Shown here in pieces: positions 1 to 8,776 of a DNA stretch of 64,000 nucleotides. The notes below the pieces were generated by a model. The model was not told the DNA's origin. It made no database searches and saw only the letters and a program-made list of their open reading frames with translations. Position numbers and translations under genes: made by a program. This stretch comes from Halomonas citrativorans (lineage in GTDB: Bacteria; Pseudomonadota; Gammaproteobacteria; Pseudomonadales; Halomonadaceae). Where the stretch lies: positions 1 to 64,000 of the forward strand of contig NZ_FUKM01000063.1 of NCBI RefSeq assembly GCF_900163645.1, given 5' to 3'. Each line of letters opens with the position of its first letter. Within the stretch, counting starts at the first letter, position 1.

Positions 1-55
1 GAATGCCGGCCTGTCACGCCGGAGGTCGCGAGTTCGAGTCTCGTCCGGTCCGCCA
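1..55 (+). tRNA. tRNA-Asp(GTC), 3' part
   Basis: The window opens inside a tRNA gene. The anticodon stem is visible (CCGGC at 6-10 pairing with GCCGG at 18-22) around the loop CTGTCAC, giving anticodon GTC at 13-15, hence Asp. The T-arm with GTTCGAGTC and an encoded CCA end at 53-55 follow. The D-arm and 5' acceptor strand lie outside the window, so the gene is partial. Confidence 0.93.
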
Positions 56-90
56 TTAAGCACCTTCGGTTTATACCGAACGAATTCTAA

Positions 91-118
91 AACCCCGGAT
101 CATTGATCCGGGGTTTTT
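91..118 (+). terminator. Rho-independent terminator after tRNA-Asp
   Basis: AACCCCGGAT and ATCCGGGGTT form a perfect 10-bp stem around a short loop, followed by a T run. It closes the tRNA transcript. The A-rich left flank means it may also stop leftward transcription coming from glcG. Confidence 0.9.
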
Positions 119-145
119 CGTATGTGCGCTGGTTGGTTACGCTAG

Positions 146-547
146 TCAGGCAACCGCGCTAACACCTGCCTTGGCAATCTGGACATCCTGCTCAGGTTTT
201 ACACCGGAAATGCCTACCGCGCCGATCACTTGCCCATCGACGATCACCGGAACGCCACCTGACAATAAGCCAGGGAAGGGCGCGGAAACAAATGCAGTGC
301 GGCCACCGTTAATCATCTCTTCAAACACCTGCGTTTCCTTGCGGCCAATAGCGGCATTACGCGCTTTATGAGAGGCGATTTCTGCGCTAAAGGGCGCGGC
401 TCCATCCAGGCGGCGTAGCGCCAGTAGGTGGCCGCCATCGTCAGTGACCACAATCGTCACCGGCCAGCGGTTGTTGTCAGCTTCTTGTTGCGCAGCATCA
501 AGTATCTTGTTGATATCGGTAAGCGTCAGTACGGCTTTGGTTTGCAT
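146..547 (-). CDS. glcG: GlcG/HbpS family protein
   Basis: This 133-residue protein belongs to the GlcG/HbpS family (DUF336), small soluble alpha/beta proteins of which some bind heme. The family hallmarks are an early TIVVTDDGGHLLAL-type strand (about 31-44) and the glycine-rich GGVPVIVDGQVIGAVGISG stretch (about 97-115). It is the last gene of the leftward glcD-E-F-G run, the same order as in the E. coli glc locus, 59 nt after glcF. Its biochemical role in glycolate oxidation is not settled. No malate synthase gene (glcB) follows; a tRNA gene lies downstream instead. The ATG at 547 is the natural start. A second family member is encoded at 6392-6859. Confidence 0.9.
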   Translation of the reverse strand: MQTKAVLTLTDINKILDAAQQEADNNRWPVTIVVTDDGGHLLALRRLDGAAPFSAEIASHKARNAAIGRKETQVFEEMINGGRTAFVSAPFPGLLSGGVPVIVDGQVIGAVGISGVKPEQDVQIAKAGVSAVA

Positions 548-606
548 AGCATTTCCTATTGGTTAGTTGATAAACAGTGCTTTAAAGAGTATCTGGTTAA
601 TGAATG

Positions 607-1842
607 TTATTGAGCGAGTGCGGCGTCTACCACTTCGACCCAGTGACGAACCGGCGTGCGGTTCGCGCCTGCCAGGTGCGTTTGGCAGCCAATATTAGCC
701 GTTACAATAAGCTCAGGATTGCCTGCCTCCAGGGCATTGAGCTTATTGTCGCGCAGCTGTGTGGCCAGTTCCGGTTGGGTGACCGAGTAGGTGCCCGCTG
801 AGCCGCAGCAGAGATGAGCATCCTGCACCGGGGTCAGCGTAAACCCTAACGTGGTTAATACGCCTTCAACCGCGCCGTTAAGCTTCTGGGCGTGTTGTAG
901 TGTGCAAGGGCAGTGAAAGGCCAGCCGCTGAGTCTCTTTTACCTGAAGGGCGTCCAGGGGTTCCTCTTGAAGTATCTCAACAATGTCTTTTGCCAGCGCA
1001 CTGACTCTCTGGGCTTTTTCAGCATAGCGCGGGTCATCCTTGAGCATATAGCCATACTCTTTGATAAATGCCCCGCAGCCACTGGCCGTTTGAACAATGG
1101 CTTCCGCTCCTTGCTCAATATGTGGCCACCAGGCATCAATGTTGGCGCGCATGCGTGCTCGGCCGTCGTCCTGGGCATTGAGGTGAAAGTCAATGGCCCC
1201 GCAGCAGCCAGCTTCTGTGACGGGCGTTAAGCTAATATCCAGTCGGTCCAGCAGCCGCGCTGTGGCGGCGTTGGTGTTGGGCGATAATCCAGGTTGTACA
1301 CACCCCTCTAGCATCAGCATTTTCCGAGTATGCTGCGTACTGCCCGGCCGTTTGCCAGCATCAGCGGGCGCGGCTGGTATTTTATTGCGCAGCTTGCCTG
1401 GCACCAGCGGCATGAAGGTTTGGCCCAGTTTAAGCAGCGCCTTGAAGCGCGTTGGCTCCACCATCATTTTACGCAGCGCATAGCGCTGGGCACGCTCGGC
1501 TGGCGGGCGCGGTACTCGACGCTCAATTTCAGCGCGGCCGATATTTAACAGCTTGTGATACTCGACCCCGGAAGGGCAGGTCGTTTCACAGTTCTGGCAG
1601 GTTAGGCAGCGGTCCAGGTGCAGCCGGGTTTCTGCGGTGACCTGGTCATCGTCGTCGCGGCTTTCCAGCAGTTCCTTCATCAGGTAGATGCGCCCGCGGG
1701 GGCCGTCACGCTCATCGCCCAGCAACTGGTAAGTGGGGCAGGTTGCGTTACAGAAACCGCAGTGTACGCAAGTGCGAAAAATGCGCTCCGCCTCCTGAAT
1801 ATGCGGCTTTTGAAGATCCGCATCGGTAAAATGCGTTTGCAT
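607..1842 (-). CDS. glcF: Glycolate oxidase iron-sulfur subunit GlcF
   Basis: GlcF is the electron-transfer subunit of membrane-associated glycolate oxidase, which turns glycolate into glyoxylate and passes electrons towards the quinone pool. The 411-residue protein has two 4Fe-4S ferredoxin motifs, with cysteines at 25, 28, 31, 35 and at 79, 82, 85, 89. Two CCG cysteine-rich domains follow, with CCG motifs near 213-215 and 345-347. Length and domain order match E. coli GlcF. It starts 14 nt downstream of glcE and precedes glcG, so the four genes probably form one transcript. All cluster-binding cysteines are intact, which argues for an active enzyme. Confidence 0.96.
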   Translation of the reverse strand: MQTHFTDADLQKPHIQEAERIFRTCVHCGFCNATCPTYQLLGDERDGPRGRIYLMKELLESRDDDDQVTAETRLHLDRCLTCQNCETTCPSGVEYHKLLNIGRAEIERRVPRPPAERAQRYALRKMMVEPTRFKALLKLGQTFMPLVPGKLRNKIPAAPADAGKRPGSTQHTRKMLMLEGCVQPGLSPNTNAATARLLDRLDISLTPVTEAGCCGAIDFHLNAQDDGRARMRANIDAWWPHIEQGAEAIVQTASGCGAFIKEYGYMLKDDPRYAEKAQRVSALAKDIVEILQEEPLDALQVKETQRLAFHCPCTLQHAQKLNGAVEGVLTTLGFTLTPVQDAHLCCGSAGTYSVTQPELATQLRDNKLNALEAGNPELIVTANIGCQTHLAGANRTPVRHWVEVVDAALAQ

Positions 1843-1856
1843 ATCAGCTCTCCTGA

Positions 1857-2957
1857 TTAAAGCGCCGCATAAAGACGACCGGGATTAAAAATAGCGTGAG
1901 TATCCAGCTCCGCTTTCAGCCTACGGTGATACTTTTCAACCACGCTGTTTAACGGCGTAAAGGGCTCAGCGGCTCCGCCTTGCGCCTGCGGGGTGTAGCA
2001 GGTAGCGTGCCCGCCTGCGGCCTGGCATGCCTTGCGTAACGTTGCTGCATCGAGGGTGGTTTTTACCCAGCGCTGGCTGCCGCCCCAGTCGTAAAAGATA
2101 TCTTGCTGGGGAATATCCAATGCAAGCGGGGCAGTGTTCGGAGGGAGAGAAAGGCGCCACAGCGGTGGGTCATCGCGGCGCTTAAAGAAGTCATGGGTAT
2201 GATCACGAAGCGAGGCCCAAAAGCTGGCCTCCAGTGGTTCGCCATCCAGGCGCTCACGGGTCGCTTTTACCGAGCTTTCGCCCCCCTCCAGGCGAATAAA
2301 CAACTCGCCAGCGTGCCAGGCTGCGGCAGTGATGGGTAGCGGCTCGCGGCCAAGTGCAGCCAGTTTGTGTAAGGCCTCTTCAAGGCTTAGTGACAGGCGC
2401 AGACAGTGGCTTGCGGTGGGAACAGGCAGCACCTTAAAGGAGATATCGGCCAGCACGCCAAGCGTGCCTTGGGCACCGGTCATTAAGCGGGAAAGATCAT
2501 ACCCCGCCACGTTTTTCATCACCTCGCCACCAAAGCGCAGCAGTTTGCCCTCTTGGGTAATAATGCGTGTGCCGAGCACAAAGTCGCGTGCGGCACCCGC
2601 CCAGGGGCGCCGGGGGCCGGAAAGCCCGGTCGCCACGGCGCCCCCAATGGTGCTGCTCTCATCAAAAGAGGGCGGCTCAAAGGGGAGCATTTGATGGTGT
2701 TCGGCAAGCGCTGCCTGAAGCACGCTTAATCGAGTGCCCGCACGCACGGTGACCACCAGCTCTACCGGGTCGTAAGAGACGATACCGCTGTGCTCTGCCA
2801 TGTGCAGCGGCTGGCCTTCCACTGGGCGGCCATAAAACGCGCGGGTGTTCCCCCCTGCAATACGCAGTGGCGTGCGCGTTTCACCCGCGTTACGCACCTG
2901 GTCACACAGATGCTCAGAGATATCGCGGTCTGCGGCGTTAATCGCTAGATCGGTCAT
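1857..2957 (-). CDS. glcE: Glycolate oxidase FAD-binding subunit GlcE
   Basis: This 366-residue FAD-binding subunit of glycolate oxidase has a PCMH-type FAD domain. Visible parts are PLRIAGGNTRAFYG (about 30-43), the STIGGAVATGLSGPRRPW segment (102-119) and AGYDLSRLMTGAQGTLGVL (151-169). It is shorter than GlcD, as is normal, since GlcE lacks a full C-terminal oxidase domain. It lies between glcD (17-nt gap) and glcF (14-nt gap) on the minus strand, in the canonical order. GlcE and GlcD are both needed for activity in E. coli. Nothing looks degraded. Confidence 0.95.
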   Translation of the reverse strand: MTDLAINAADRDISEHLCDQVRNAGETRTPLRIAGGNTRAFYGRPVEGQPLHMAEHSGIVSYDPVELVVTVRAGTRLSVLQAALAEHHQMLPFEPPSFDESSTIGGAVATGLSGPRRPWAGAARDFVLGTRIITQEGKLLRFGGEVMKNVAGYDLSRLMTGAQGTLGVLADISFKVLPVPTASHCLRLSLSLEEALHKLAALGREPLPITAAAWHAGELFIRLEGGESSVKATRERLDGEPLEASFWASLRDHTHDFFKRRDDPPLWRLSLPPNTAPLALDIPQQDIFYDWGGSQRWVKTTLDAATLRKACQAAGGHATCYTPQAQGGAAEPFTPLNSVVEKYHRRLKAELDTHAIFNPGRLYAAL

Positions 2958-2974
2958 GAGTGTTCCTTATGCCA

Positions 2975-4477
2975 TCAAAACCGCGGAAGCTCCGGGTGCG
3001 GCAATTCATTGTTATGCACATGCATGGCGCCAAATTCGGCACAGCGAGCAAGCGTGGGGATGTTTTTGCCGGGGTTGAGCAGGCGCTTTGCATCAAACGC
3101 GGCTTTTAGCGCATGAAAAATGCGAATCTCATCGGCCTGGAACTGACTGCACATCTGATTGATTTTTTCGCGCCCCACGCCGTGCTCGCCGGTAATGGAC
3201 CCGCCTGCTTCCACGCAAAGCTCCAGAATCTTGCCGCCAACGTCCTCGGCAAGCGCAAGCTGCCCCTCTTTGTTGGCATCAAACAGAATCAGCGGGTGCA
3301 TGTTGCCATCGCCTGCGTGAAACACGTTGGCCACGGCCAGGCCACTCTGTTCAGAAAGTGCGGCGATCCCCTTGAGCACACGCGGCAATTCGCGGCGCGG
3401 GATCGTGCCGTCCATGCAGTAGTAGTCCGGCGACATACGACCAACCGCTGGGAAGGCATTTTTACGTCCGGCCCAAAACATGGCTCGCTCAGCCTCATCG
3501 CGGGCCTGCTGAATTTGCGTGGCGCCTGCCTTTTCGAGTACCCGACGTACCGTTTCACAGTCGTCATCTACATCTGCCTCAACGCCATCAAGCTCACAGA
3601 GCAAAATGGCTTCAGCATCCATGGGATAACCCGCTTTAACAAAATCTTCGGCCGCTTTAATGGCTAGCCTGTCCATCATTTCCAGCCCGCCTGGAATGAT
3701 GCCTGCGGCAATAATATCGCCCACCGCTCGGCCCGCTTTTTCAATATCGTTGAAGCTTGCCATCAAGACCTTGGCGGTTTCTGGTTTGGGCAGCAGCTTG
3801 ACGGTAATTTCAGTCACCACGCCGAGCATGCCCTCTGAACCATTCATCAGCGCCAGAAGATCAAACCCCGGCGCATCCAGCGACTCGGCGCCCAGCGTCA
3901 TGTGCTCGCCTTCAATAGTAAGTACGTCAACACGAAGTACGTTATGCACCGTGAGCCCGTACTTTAAACAGTGCACGCCGCCTGCGTTTTCCGCCACGTT
4001 GCCGCCAATTGAGCAGGCGATTTGAGATGACGGGTCAGGGGCGTAGTAAAGCCCGTAAGGCGCGGCCGCTTCAGAAATAGCCAGGTTGCGTACCCCAGGC
4101 TGCACACGCGCCAGACGGGCGTCCGGGTCAACGCTTAAAATACGATTAAAACGCGACATTACCAGCAGCACACCTTGTTCAAGCGGAAGTGCGCCGCCGG
4201 AAAGGCCGGTGCCCGCACCGCGCGTCACTACGGGCACATCAAGTGCGTGGCAGCGCTTTAGCAGGGCTTCAACCTGCTCAAGGTTCTCAGGCAGCGCCAC
4301 CAGCATGGGTAGCACCCGGTACGCCGCCAAGCCATCGCACTCAAAAGGGCGCAGGTCTTCTTCCCGGTGCAGCAGGGTCATGGTGGGTACCGCCTGCTGT
4401 ATATCGCTTAAAACCTCGGCTTTATCGCGGTGGACAAGCTCGCCGTCAAGGCGCTCATCAAAGAGAATATTCATCAC
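2975..4477 (-). CDS. glcD: Glycolate oxidase catalytic subunit GlcD
   Basis: This 500-residue FAD-linked oxidase is the catalytic subunit of glycolate oxidase and acts on glycolate and D-lactate-type 2-hydroxy acids. The FAD_binding_4 domain covers about 55-195, with PVVTRGAGTGLSGGALP at 82-98 and the SIGGNVAENAGGVHCLKYG stretch near 156-174. The FAD-oxidase C-terminal domain follows, with HAGDGNMHPL and a GEHGVGREK motif. It is the first gene of the leftward glc run and diverges from glcC. The start is ambiguous by one codon because two ATGs lie in tandem. A GntR-type operator lies about 100 nt upstream, which suggests GlcC control. Confidence 0.96.
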   Translation of the reverse strand: MMNILFDERLDGELVHRDKAEVLSDIQQAVPTMTLLHREEDLRPFECDGLAAYRVLPMLVALPENLEQVEALLKRCHALDVPVVTRGAGTGLSGGALPLEQGVLLVMSRFNRILSVDPDARLARVQPGVRNLAISEAAAPYGLYYAPDPSSQIACSIGGNVAENAGGVHCLKYGLTVHNVLRVDVLTIEGEHMTLGAESLDAPGFDLLALMNGSEGMLGVVTEITVKLLPKPETAKVLMASFNDIEKAGRAVGDIIAAGIIPGGLEMMDRLAIKAAEDFVKAGYPMDAEAILLCELDGVEADVDDDCETVRRVLEKAGATQIQQARDEAERAMFWAGRKNAFPAVGRMSPDYYCMDGTIPRRELPRVLKGIAALSEQSGLAVANVFHAGDGNMHPLILFDANKEGQLALAEDVGGKILELCVEAGGSITGEHGVGREKINQMCSQFQADEIRIFHALKAAFDAKRLLNPGKNIPTLARCAEFGAMHVHNNELPHPELPRF

Positions 4478-4576
4478 AACTTCTCTGGTTTTTTATCGTT
4501 AAAGGTAACCGCACGGTCAATTAGCTATGGCGTTAATCTGAGCTTTTTTTGTGCGGCTGTCCAGGGTGTGGTGCAA

Positions 4577-4587
4577 TGGTCAGACCA
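4577..4587. promoter_or_regulatory. Putative GlcC operator (TGGTCAGACCA)
   Basis: A perfect TGGT-N3-ACCA palindrome lies in the glcD-glcC intergenic region. This is the core recognition sequence of FadR-subfamily GntR regulators such as PdhR, LldR and GlcC. A further half-site ATTGGTC follows at 4591-4597. The position fits control of both divergent genes. The sequence match is seen directly; the assignment to GlcC is inferred from proximity. Confidence 0.65.
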
Positions 4588-4686
4588 GTAATTGGTCGAT
4601 GTTGAAACGCGATGGCGCCTACTTGCCGATGAGTAAATCTCACCTTGCCATTGGCGACCAACCGACGCTTGGATGAGAGAAAACAG

Positions 4687-5463
4687 ATGCCCTTTTCCAA
4701 TCAAGAACCTGTGCTTGGCCTGCGTACGCCTGACCATGTTGCCGCCCGTTTGGAGCGCTTGATTCTGGATGGCGTCTTTCGGCCAGGCCAACTGCTGCCT
4801 TCTGAACGGCGCCTCTGCGAGCGGCTTAAAGTATCCAGAGCCTCGCTGCGTGAAGGCCTGCGCATTCTACGTAGCAGAGGCGTGATAGAAACTCGCCAAG
4901 GGCATGGCTCAACCGTGGCATCGCTTCTACCCATGCAGGATAAAAGTCCGTTGATGCACCTGTTCCATGATCATCCGCGCACGCTGTTTGATCTGCTCGA
5001 AGTGCGCGCCCTGCTGGAAGGAGAGTCGGCTTTTTTGGCGGCGACGAGAGGTACCTCCATGGACCGCGTGTTGATTACCCGGCGCTACCAGGAGCTGGCA
5101 GATTATGCCGAGCACGCCGAGAGCATTGATGTTGAGCGGCTGGCACGGCTTGACCACGCCTTTCATCTAGCAGTCTCCCAGGCATCGCACAACCCGGTGC
5201 TGGTACATACGCTGCAAAGCCTGACCGACCTGCTGCTAAGTTCGGTATTTGCCTCGGTTAAGCATCTTTACCACCGCGCGGGCCCGCGTGAAATGATCAA
5301 CCGCCAGCATGCCCGGCTGCATGATGCGGTTGTCGCCGGCGACGCCGAACAGGCCAGGCAGGTGGCTCTGGAGCATCTCACCAGCATTACCGAGCTGCTA
5401 CGGGAGCTGGAAGCAGAGAGCGAGCGCCTGGAGCGCTCAGCCATGCGTATGGAGCCGTGGTAG
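4687..5463 (+). CDS. glcC: GntR/FadR-family glycolate regulator GlcC
   Basis: This 258-residue GntR regulator of the FadR (FCD) subfamily has an N-terminal winged helix at about 15-78, with the PGQLLPSERRLCERLKVSRA helix-turn-helix core. An all-alpha FCD ligand domain covers about 97-235. It diverges from glcD, as glcC does in E. coli, where it activates the operon in response to glycolate. I chose the ATG at 4687 because a purine-rich GATGAGAGAAA precedes it and the helix-turn-helix then lies at the usual distance from the N-terminus. An upstream in-frame start at 4645 is possible but lacks a good ribosome site. It ends 5 nt before the convergent GntR gene at 5469. Confidence 0.85.
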   Translation: MPFSNQEPVLGLRTPDHVAARLERLILDGVFRPGQLLPSERRLCERLKVSRASLREGLRILRSRGVIETRQGHGSTVASLLPMQDKSPLMHLFHDHPRTLFDLLEVRALLEGESAFLAATRGTSMDRVLITRRYQELADYAEHAESIDVERLARLDHAFHLAVSQASHNPVLVHTLQSLTDLLLSSVFASVKHLYHRAGPREMINRQHARLHDAVVAGDAEQARQVALEHLTSITELLRELEAESERLERSAMRMEPW

Positions 5464-5468
5464 CACGC

Positions 5469-6161
5469 TTAAGCGTTAACAACACTATGCTCTTCAATGG
5501 GCGCTTCGTCTTCGATCACCCCAGCTAACGTCGCCACTTCAAGTTTATTGCACAGGTGGTCACGCAGAATCTGGCCGAGCAGCTGGCTATCGCGTTTTTC
5601 CAGGGCGTTGATCATGTTTTCATGATCCTTGACAGCCTGATCCCAAAACGCTTGGGTCATCTTTTTCGAGTAGCGCACACGCTTTACGCGTTGGCTAAGA
5701 TTGCTGTACATCTCCTGAAGTACTTCGTTTTGAGACGCAGTCAAAATGCCTTCGTGGATTTGTCGGTTAAGCTCGAAATACGCTTTTAAATCATGTTGAT
5801 GGTAGTGCTCAAGCATGTTGTTGTGCAGTGTGCGAATGGCAGCAATTTCTTTATCGGTGATATGTTGGCAAGCTAGTTCACCGGATAGGCCTTCCAGCGC
5901 CGCCATAAGATCGTAAGTGTCCTTGACCTTCTTGAAGGTTAAGCGAACCACCCGGGCGCCACGGTTGGGCAGCAGTTCAATCAAGCCTTCGGTCGCCAGT
6001 ACCTTGAGTGCTTCTCTTAGGGGAGTACGCGAAACGCCAAATTTTTCACATAGCTGTTTTTCTGAGATCCGCTCGCCAGGCGACAGCTCGCCGTGCTCGA
6101 TAAGATCGCCAATACGGTCGGCGACTTCGCGGTACAAATTGCGCTGCAGTATCTTCGTCAT
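5469..6161 (-). CDS. GntR/FadR-family regulator of the adjacent catabolic cluster
   Basis: This 230-residue GntR regulator has a winged helix at about 10-70, with GERISEKQLCEKFGVSRTPL typical of the family. An FCD domain covers about 85-205 and includes the metal/ligand-site-type HEGILTASQN region. It is transcribed leftward, divergent from the GlcG/HbpS-like gene at 6392 and the TRAP cluster beyond it. That makes it the natural candidate regulator of the cluster. Three copies of a TTGAATTCA palindrome (6286, 7019 and 12105 areas) could be its operators (inference). Its ligand is unknown; a CoA-cluster substrate or a hydroxy acid would fit the family. Confidence 0.85.
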   Translation of the reverse strand: MTKILQRNLYREVADRIGDLIEHGELSPGERISEKQLCEKFGVSRTPLREALKVLATEGLIELLPNRGARVVRLTFKKVKDTYDLMAALEGLSGELACQHITDKEIAAIRTLHNNMLEHYHQHDLKAYFELNRQIHEGILTASQNEVLQEMYSNLSQRVKRVRYSKKMTQAFWDQAVKDHENMINALEKRDSQLLGQILRDHLCNKLEVATLAGVIEDEAPIEEHSVVNA

Positions 6162-6281
6162 TGTTCTCTCCCTTCTCGGTCATCCACCTGGCGATCCTAT
6201 CAAGCTTTGCATAGTGCTAATGTAATTTAGCCGACTTCCCGCTTGGTATAGTGGCGAGTCTGCGTATGATCTGTAAAAGTA

Positions 6282-6298
6282 ATTATGAATTCAATATT
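6282..6298. promoter_or_regulatory. TTGAATTCAT palindrome, copy 1
   Basis: ATTATGAATTCAATATT lies in the 230-bp region between the divergent GntR gene and the GlcG/HbpS-like gene. Read on the minus strand its core is TTGAATTCAT, closely matching the sites near 7021 and 12104. Proposed operator of the GntR protein encoded at 5469-6161 (inference). Confidence 0.45.
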
Positions 6299-6391
6299 AA
6301 CTAAGTTGTAAAGAACCCTCCATTACGGGTACTCGCTTTCTCCTGTTATTAGGAGAACTTAGCAGTTAACAAGGATAACAAGGAGCAATCA

Positions 6392-6859
6392 ATGGCAGGT
6401 AACGTATATCTCGCAAATGTGCAGCTGACCCGAGCCCAGGCTAGAGCAATGGTGGAAGGGGCGATTACCCAAGCCCGGGAAGCTGACCTTACGCCCTTAA
6501 CCATCGTGGTGCTGGATGGTGGCGGCCACGTCGTGGTAGCTGAGCGCGAAGATGGGTGCGCGCCTTTGCGCTACCCCGTGGCGCAAGGTAAAGCCTATGC
6601 CGCGTTAGGTATTGGTGTCGCCAGCGGCGTAACAGGGGAGCGAAATCAAGAGCGGCCGGCCTTTCTTGCTAGCGTCGCTGCTGGCTCTCAAGGCCATTTT
6701 ATTCCCGTGGCCGGTGGCGTACTCATTCTTGATGAACAGGACTGTGTGATTGGCGCAGTGGGCGTTAGCGGGGCATCGTCAAGCGAAGATCAGCAGGCCG
6801 CCATTGCCGGTATTGAGGCCGCAGGGCTCAAGTGGGGGCTTGAGCCTACGCCTGATTAA
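6392..6859 (+). CDS. GlcG/HbpS-family protein, second copy
   Basis: This 155-residue member of the GlcG/HbpS (DUF336) family is longer than the glcG product at 146-547. It shares the TIVVLDGGGHVVVAEREDG strand region (about 37-55) and the GGVLILDEQDCVIGAVGVSG glycine-rich segment (about 110-129). A clear ribosome site (AAGGAG) precedes the ATG. It stands alone between the divergent GntR gene and a strong terminator, so it is probably monocistronic and controlled by that regulator. Family members often accompany hydroxy-acid or aldehyde catabolism genes, and some bind heme. A precise function cannot be assigned. Confidence 0.85.
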   Translation: MAGNVYLANVQLTRAQARAMVEGAITQAREADLTPLTIVVLDGGGHVVVAEREDGCAPLRYPVAQGKAYAALGIGVASGVTGERNQERPAFLASVAAGSQGHFIPVAGGVLILDEQDCVIGAVGVSGASSSEDQQAAIAGIEAAGLKWGLEPTPD

Positions 6860-6884
6860 CGCTGACCCTTGTAGTGTTATTAAC

Positions 6885-6912
6885 AAAAGCGCCTTAACGG
6901 AGGCGCTTTTTT
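6885..6912 (+). terminator. Rho-independent terminator
   Basis: AAAAGCGCCT and AGGCGCTTTT pair perfectly around a 5-nt loop, and the right arm runs into a T tract. It separates the GlcG/HbpS-like gene from the TRAP operon. Confidence 0.9.
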
Positions 6913-7018
6913 ATAGCTAAAGATTTTTACGCTTATCGCCTATAGCTGATTGCTTGTAAATCAAGCAGCTGTGAAACGGATCTTACGATCAATACGAAAG
7001 TTTAATACCTAATTTTGA

Positions 7019-7034
7019 ATTTTGAATTCAAATT
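7019..7034. promoter_or_regulatory. TTTGAATTCAAA palindrome, copy 2
   Basis: A perfect 12-bp palindrome TTTGAATTCAAA at 7021-7032 is preceded by a partial copy (TTTTGAATT). It lies about 130 bp upstream of dctP. It shares the TTGAATTCA core with sites near 6290 and 12108, so the cluster may be one regulon (inference). Confidence 0.45.
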
Positions 7035-7161
7035 GAATGAGTGCACAGCAGCGGTGTACGCGTCGTAAGGAAGCGACAACAGAATGAGCGTGTAAGGCTC
7101 ATCGGGCCTTAAGCCCCGATGGCGACGATCCAACAACAATAAGTTTCTCTTGGAGTGCTCT

Positions 7162-8139
7162 ATGAAATTTTTCAAAACAACGCTTTTGACCGTTGCCGTG
7201 GCGATTGGCTTACAGGCCTCTGCGGCGAGTGCCAATACGGAAGTGCGGCTGGGCCATGTGGGCGGCCCAGGCTCGCTGTTTGAAATTACCGCCAATCGCT
7301 TTGCCGAGCTTGCCAATGAACGCCTGGAAGGTGTAGCTGAAGTGAATGTGTACGGTAATAGCCAGTTGGGAAGCGACGAGTCGATGATGCGTCGCTTGCG
7401 ATTGGGGTCGTTGGATTTATCGATTCCCTCAACGGTAATGAGCTCTGAATCCGATCAGTTCGCTTTATTTGAAATGCCCTACCTGATTAAAGACCGTGAG
7501 CACATGAAGCGGGTTCGCGATGAAGTCGTTCGTGGACCGCTTTATGAAGCAGCCGAGGCGCGCGGTTTTAAAATTATCGGCGTCTGGGAAAACGGTTTCC
7601 GTCAGATCACTAACAACGAAAGACCTATCGTCGTGCCAGAGGATCTTGACGGCATCAAGCTGCGCACGCCCAGCGGCGTATGGCGCATCGAAATGTTTAG
7701 AAGCTACGGTGCAGCCCCTTCTCCAATGTCGCTTTCTGAAGTATTCGTGGCGCTGCAAACCGGTGCAATGGATGGCCAGGAAAACCCCCTCATTCAAACC
7801 TACTCTTCGCGGTTTCAGGAAGTTCAGGACTATCTCTCCTTATCCAATCACGTCTATACGCCCGCTTATCTAACTGCGGGGGCCAGCTGGAATCGTCTGC
7901 CTGAAGACGTGCGCACAGTGCTTGAGGAAGTTGCTCTGGAAATGGAAGATTTCGCCCTCGCAGAGGGACAGCGCTTGGATGAAGAAACCTTGGAGAAAAT
8001 GCGCGAAGAGGGTATGGAGGTCAATGAAGTCGACTTCGATGCCTTTGTGGAAGCTTCTCAGACCATTTACGACAAGTTCGCCAACGATGTCGAGGGTGGA
8101 CAGGAACTTATCGATACGGTAGCTGGACTGCGCGACTAA
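7162..8139 (+). CDS. dctP: TRAP transporter substrate-binding protein (DctP)
   Basis: This 325-residue periplasmic solute-binding protein of the DctP family has a typical Sec signal peptide ending near ASAASAN (about residue 25). The mature protein opens with EVRLGHVGGPGS. The conserved GFKIIGVWENGFRQITN and DLDGIKLRTP segments and the AVYVALQTGAMDGQENP-like stretch (EVFVALQTGAMDGQENP) are family hallmarks. The ATG at 7162 follows a GGAG ribosome site; an upstream TTG would wrongly extend the signal peptide. It heads the operon dctP-dctQ-dctM-crotonase-CoA transferase, so its ligand should be the cluster's substrate. DctP proteins mostly bind carboxylates; the exact ligand cannot be read from the sequence. 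Confidence 0.93.
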   Translation: MKFFKTTLLTVAVAIGLQASAASANTEVRLGHVGGPGSLFEITANRFAELANERLEGVAEVNVYGNSQLGSDESMMRRLRLGSLDLSIPSTVMSSESDQFALFEMPYLIKDREHMKRVRDEVVRGPLYEAAEARGFKIIGVWENGFRQITNNERPIVVPEDLDGIKLRTPSGVWRIEMFRSYGAAPSPMSLSEVFVALQTGAMDGQENPLIQTYSSRFQEVQDYLSLSNHVYTPAYLTAGASWNRLPEDVRTVLEEVALEMEDFALAEGQRLDEETLEKMREEGMEVNEVDFDAFVEASQTIYDKFANDVEGGQELIDTVAGLRD

Positions 8140-8206
8140 ACCAGGTAACCGTCTCTTCGAGGCGCAACACCTGCGTGCAGGGCGCCTCATCGTTCTGGAG
8201 GTTTCA

Positions 8207-8767
8207 ATGGGTGCTTACACCAAGTTCAAGAACGCGTACTTTTCGTTTCTTGAAGCAATCGTGGTCATTCTGGTTATTGCTCTGGCCGGGGTCGTGACCA
8301 TTGGGTTTATCTCGCGGTATCTCGGTTCTCCTCTGAGCTGGTACGACGAGCTGGCCGCTGTGCTGCTGGCGTGGGTGACGTATTACGGGACGGCGCTGGC
8401 GGCCGCTAAAGGGGCGCATATTACGTGCCCCAGCGTATTGAATATGTGCCCGCCCTCGATCCGGGTGCCGGTCGCGTTACTAGCAGAGGCAATCACCATC
8501 GGCTTTTTCGTATTTCTCGGTCTGGCCAGCTACCAGGTAATGCTGATCCTTGAGGGCGTCAATATGGTCAGTCTGCCGTCCATCTCCATGCAGCTTACCC
8601 AGTCGGCTATCCCCGTGGCCTCCGTACTGTTCATTATCGCTGAGCTGCTGCGCCTGCCCGAGGTGCTGAAAAGCGCCCGCGGCAAAGGGTTTATCGATCA
8701 TGAACTGGAAGAAGCCGGTATCGATGCCGAAGAGGTTGAAGCTGTCAGCACTCATCAGCGAGGGTAG
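8207..8767 (+). CDS. dctQ: TRAP transporter small permease subunit (DctQ)
   Basis: This 186-residue small membrane subunit of a TRAP transporter has four predicted hydrophobic segments (about 13-36, 47-63, 85-107 and 129-148). The SPLSWYDELAAVLLAWVTYYG and AAKGAHITCPSV stretches are typical of DctQ. The C-terminal tail is acidic (ELEEAGIDAEEVEAV). A good GGAGG ribosome site precedes the ATG. It is 67 nt downstream of dctP and 9 nt upstream of dctM, so all three subunits of a complete transporter are present and in order. Confidence 0.93.
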   Translation: MGAYTKFKNAYFSFLEAIVVILVIALAGVVTIGFISRYLGSPLSWYDELAAVLLAWVTYYGTALAAAKGAHITCPSVLNMCPPSIRVPVALLAEAITIGFFVFLGLASYQVMLILEGVNMVSLPSISMQLTQSAIPVASVLFIIAELLRLPEVLKSARGKGFIDHELEEAGIDAEEVEAVSTHQRG

Positions 8768-8776
8768 GTAACCAGC

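Larger units (their letters stand above)
6860..7161. other. Intergenic region before the TRAP operon
   Basis: About 300 bp without a gene. It holds the terminator of the preceding gene (6885-6912), an AT-rich stretch with the TTTGAATTCAAA palindrome (7021-7032), and the ribosome site GGAG of dctP at 7152. No convincing small coding region was seen. Confidence 0.7.
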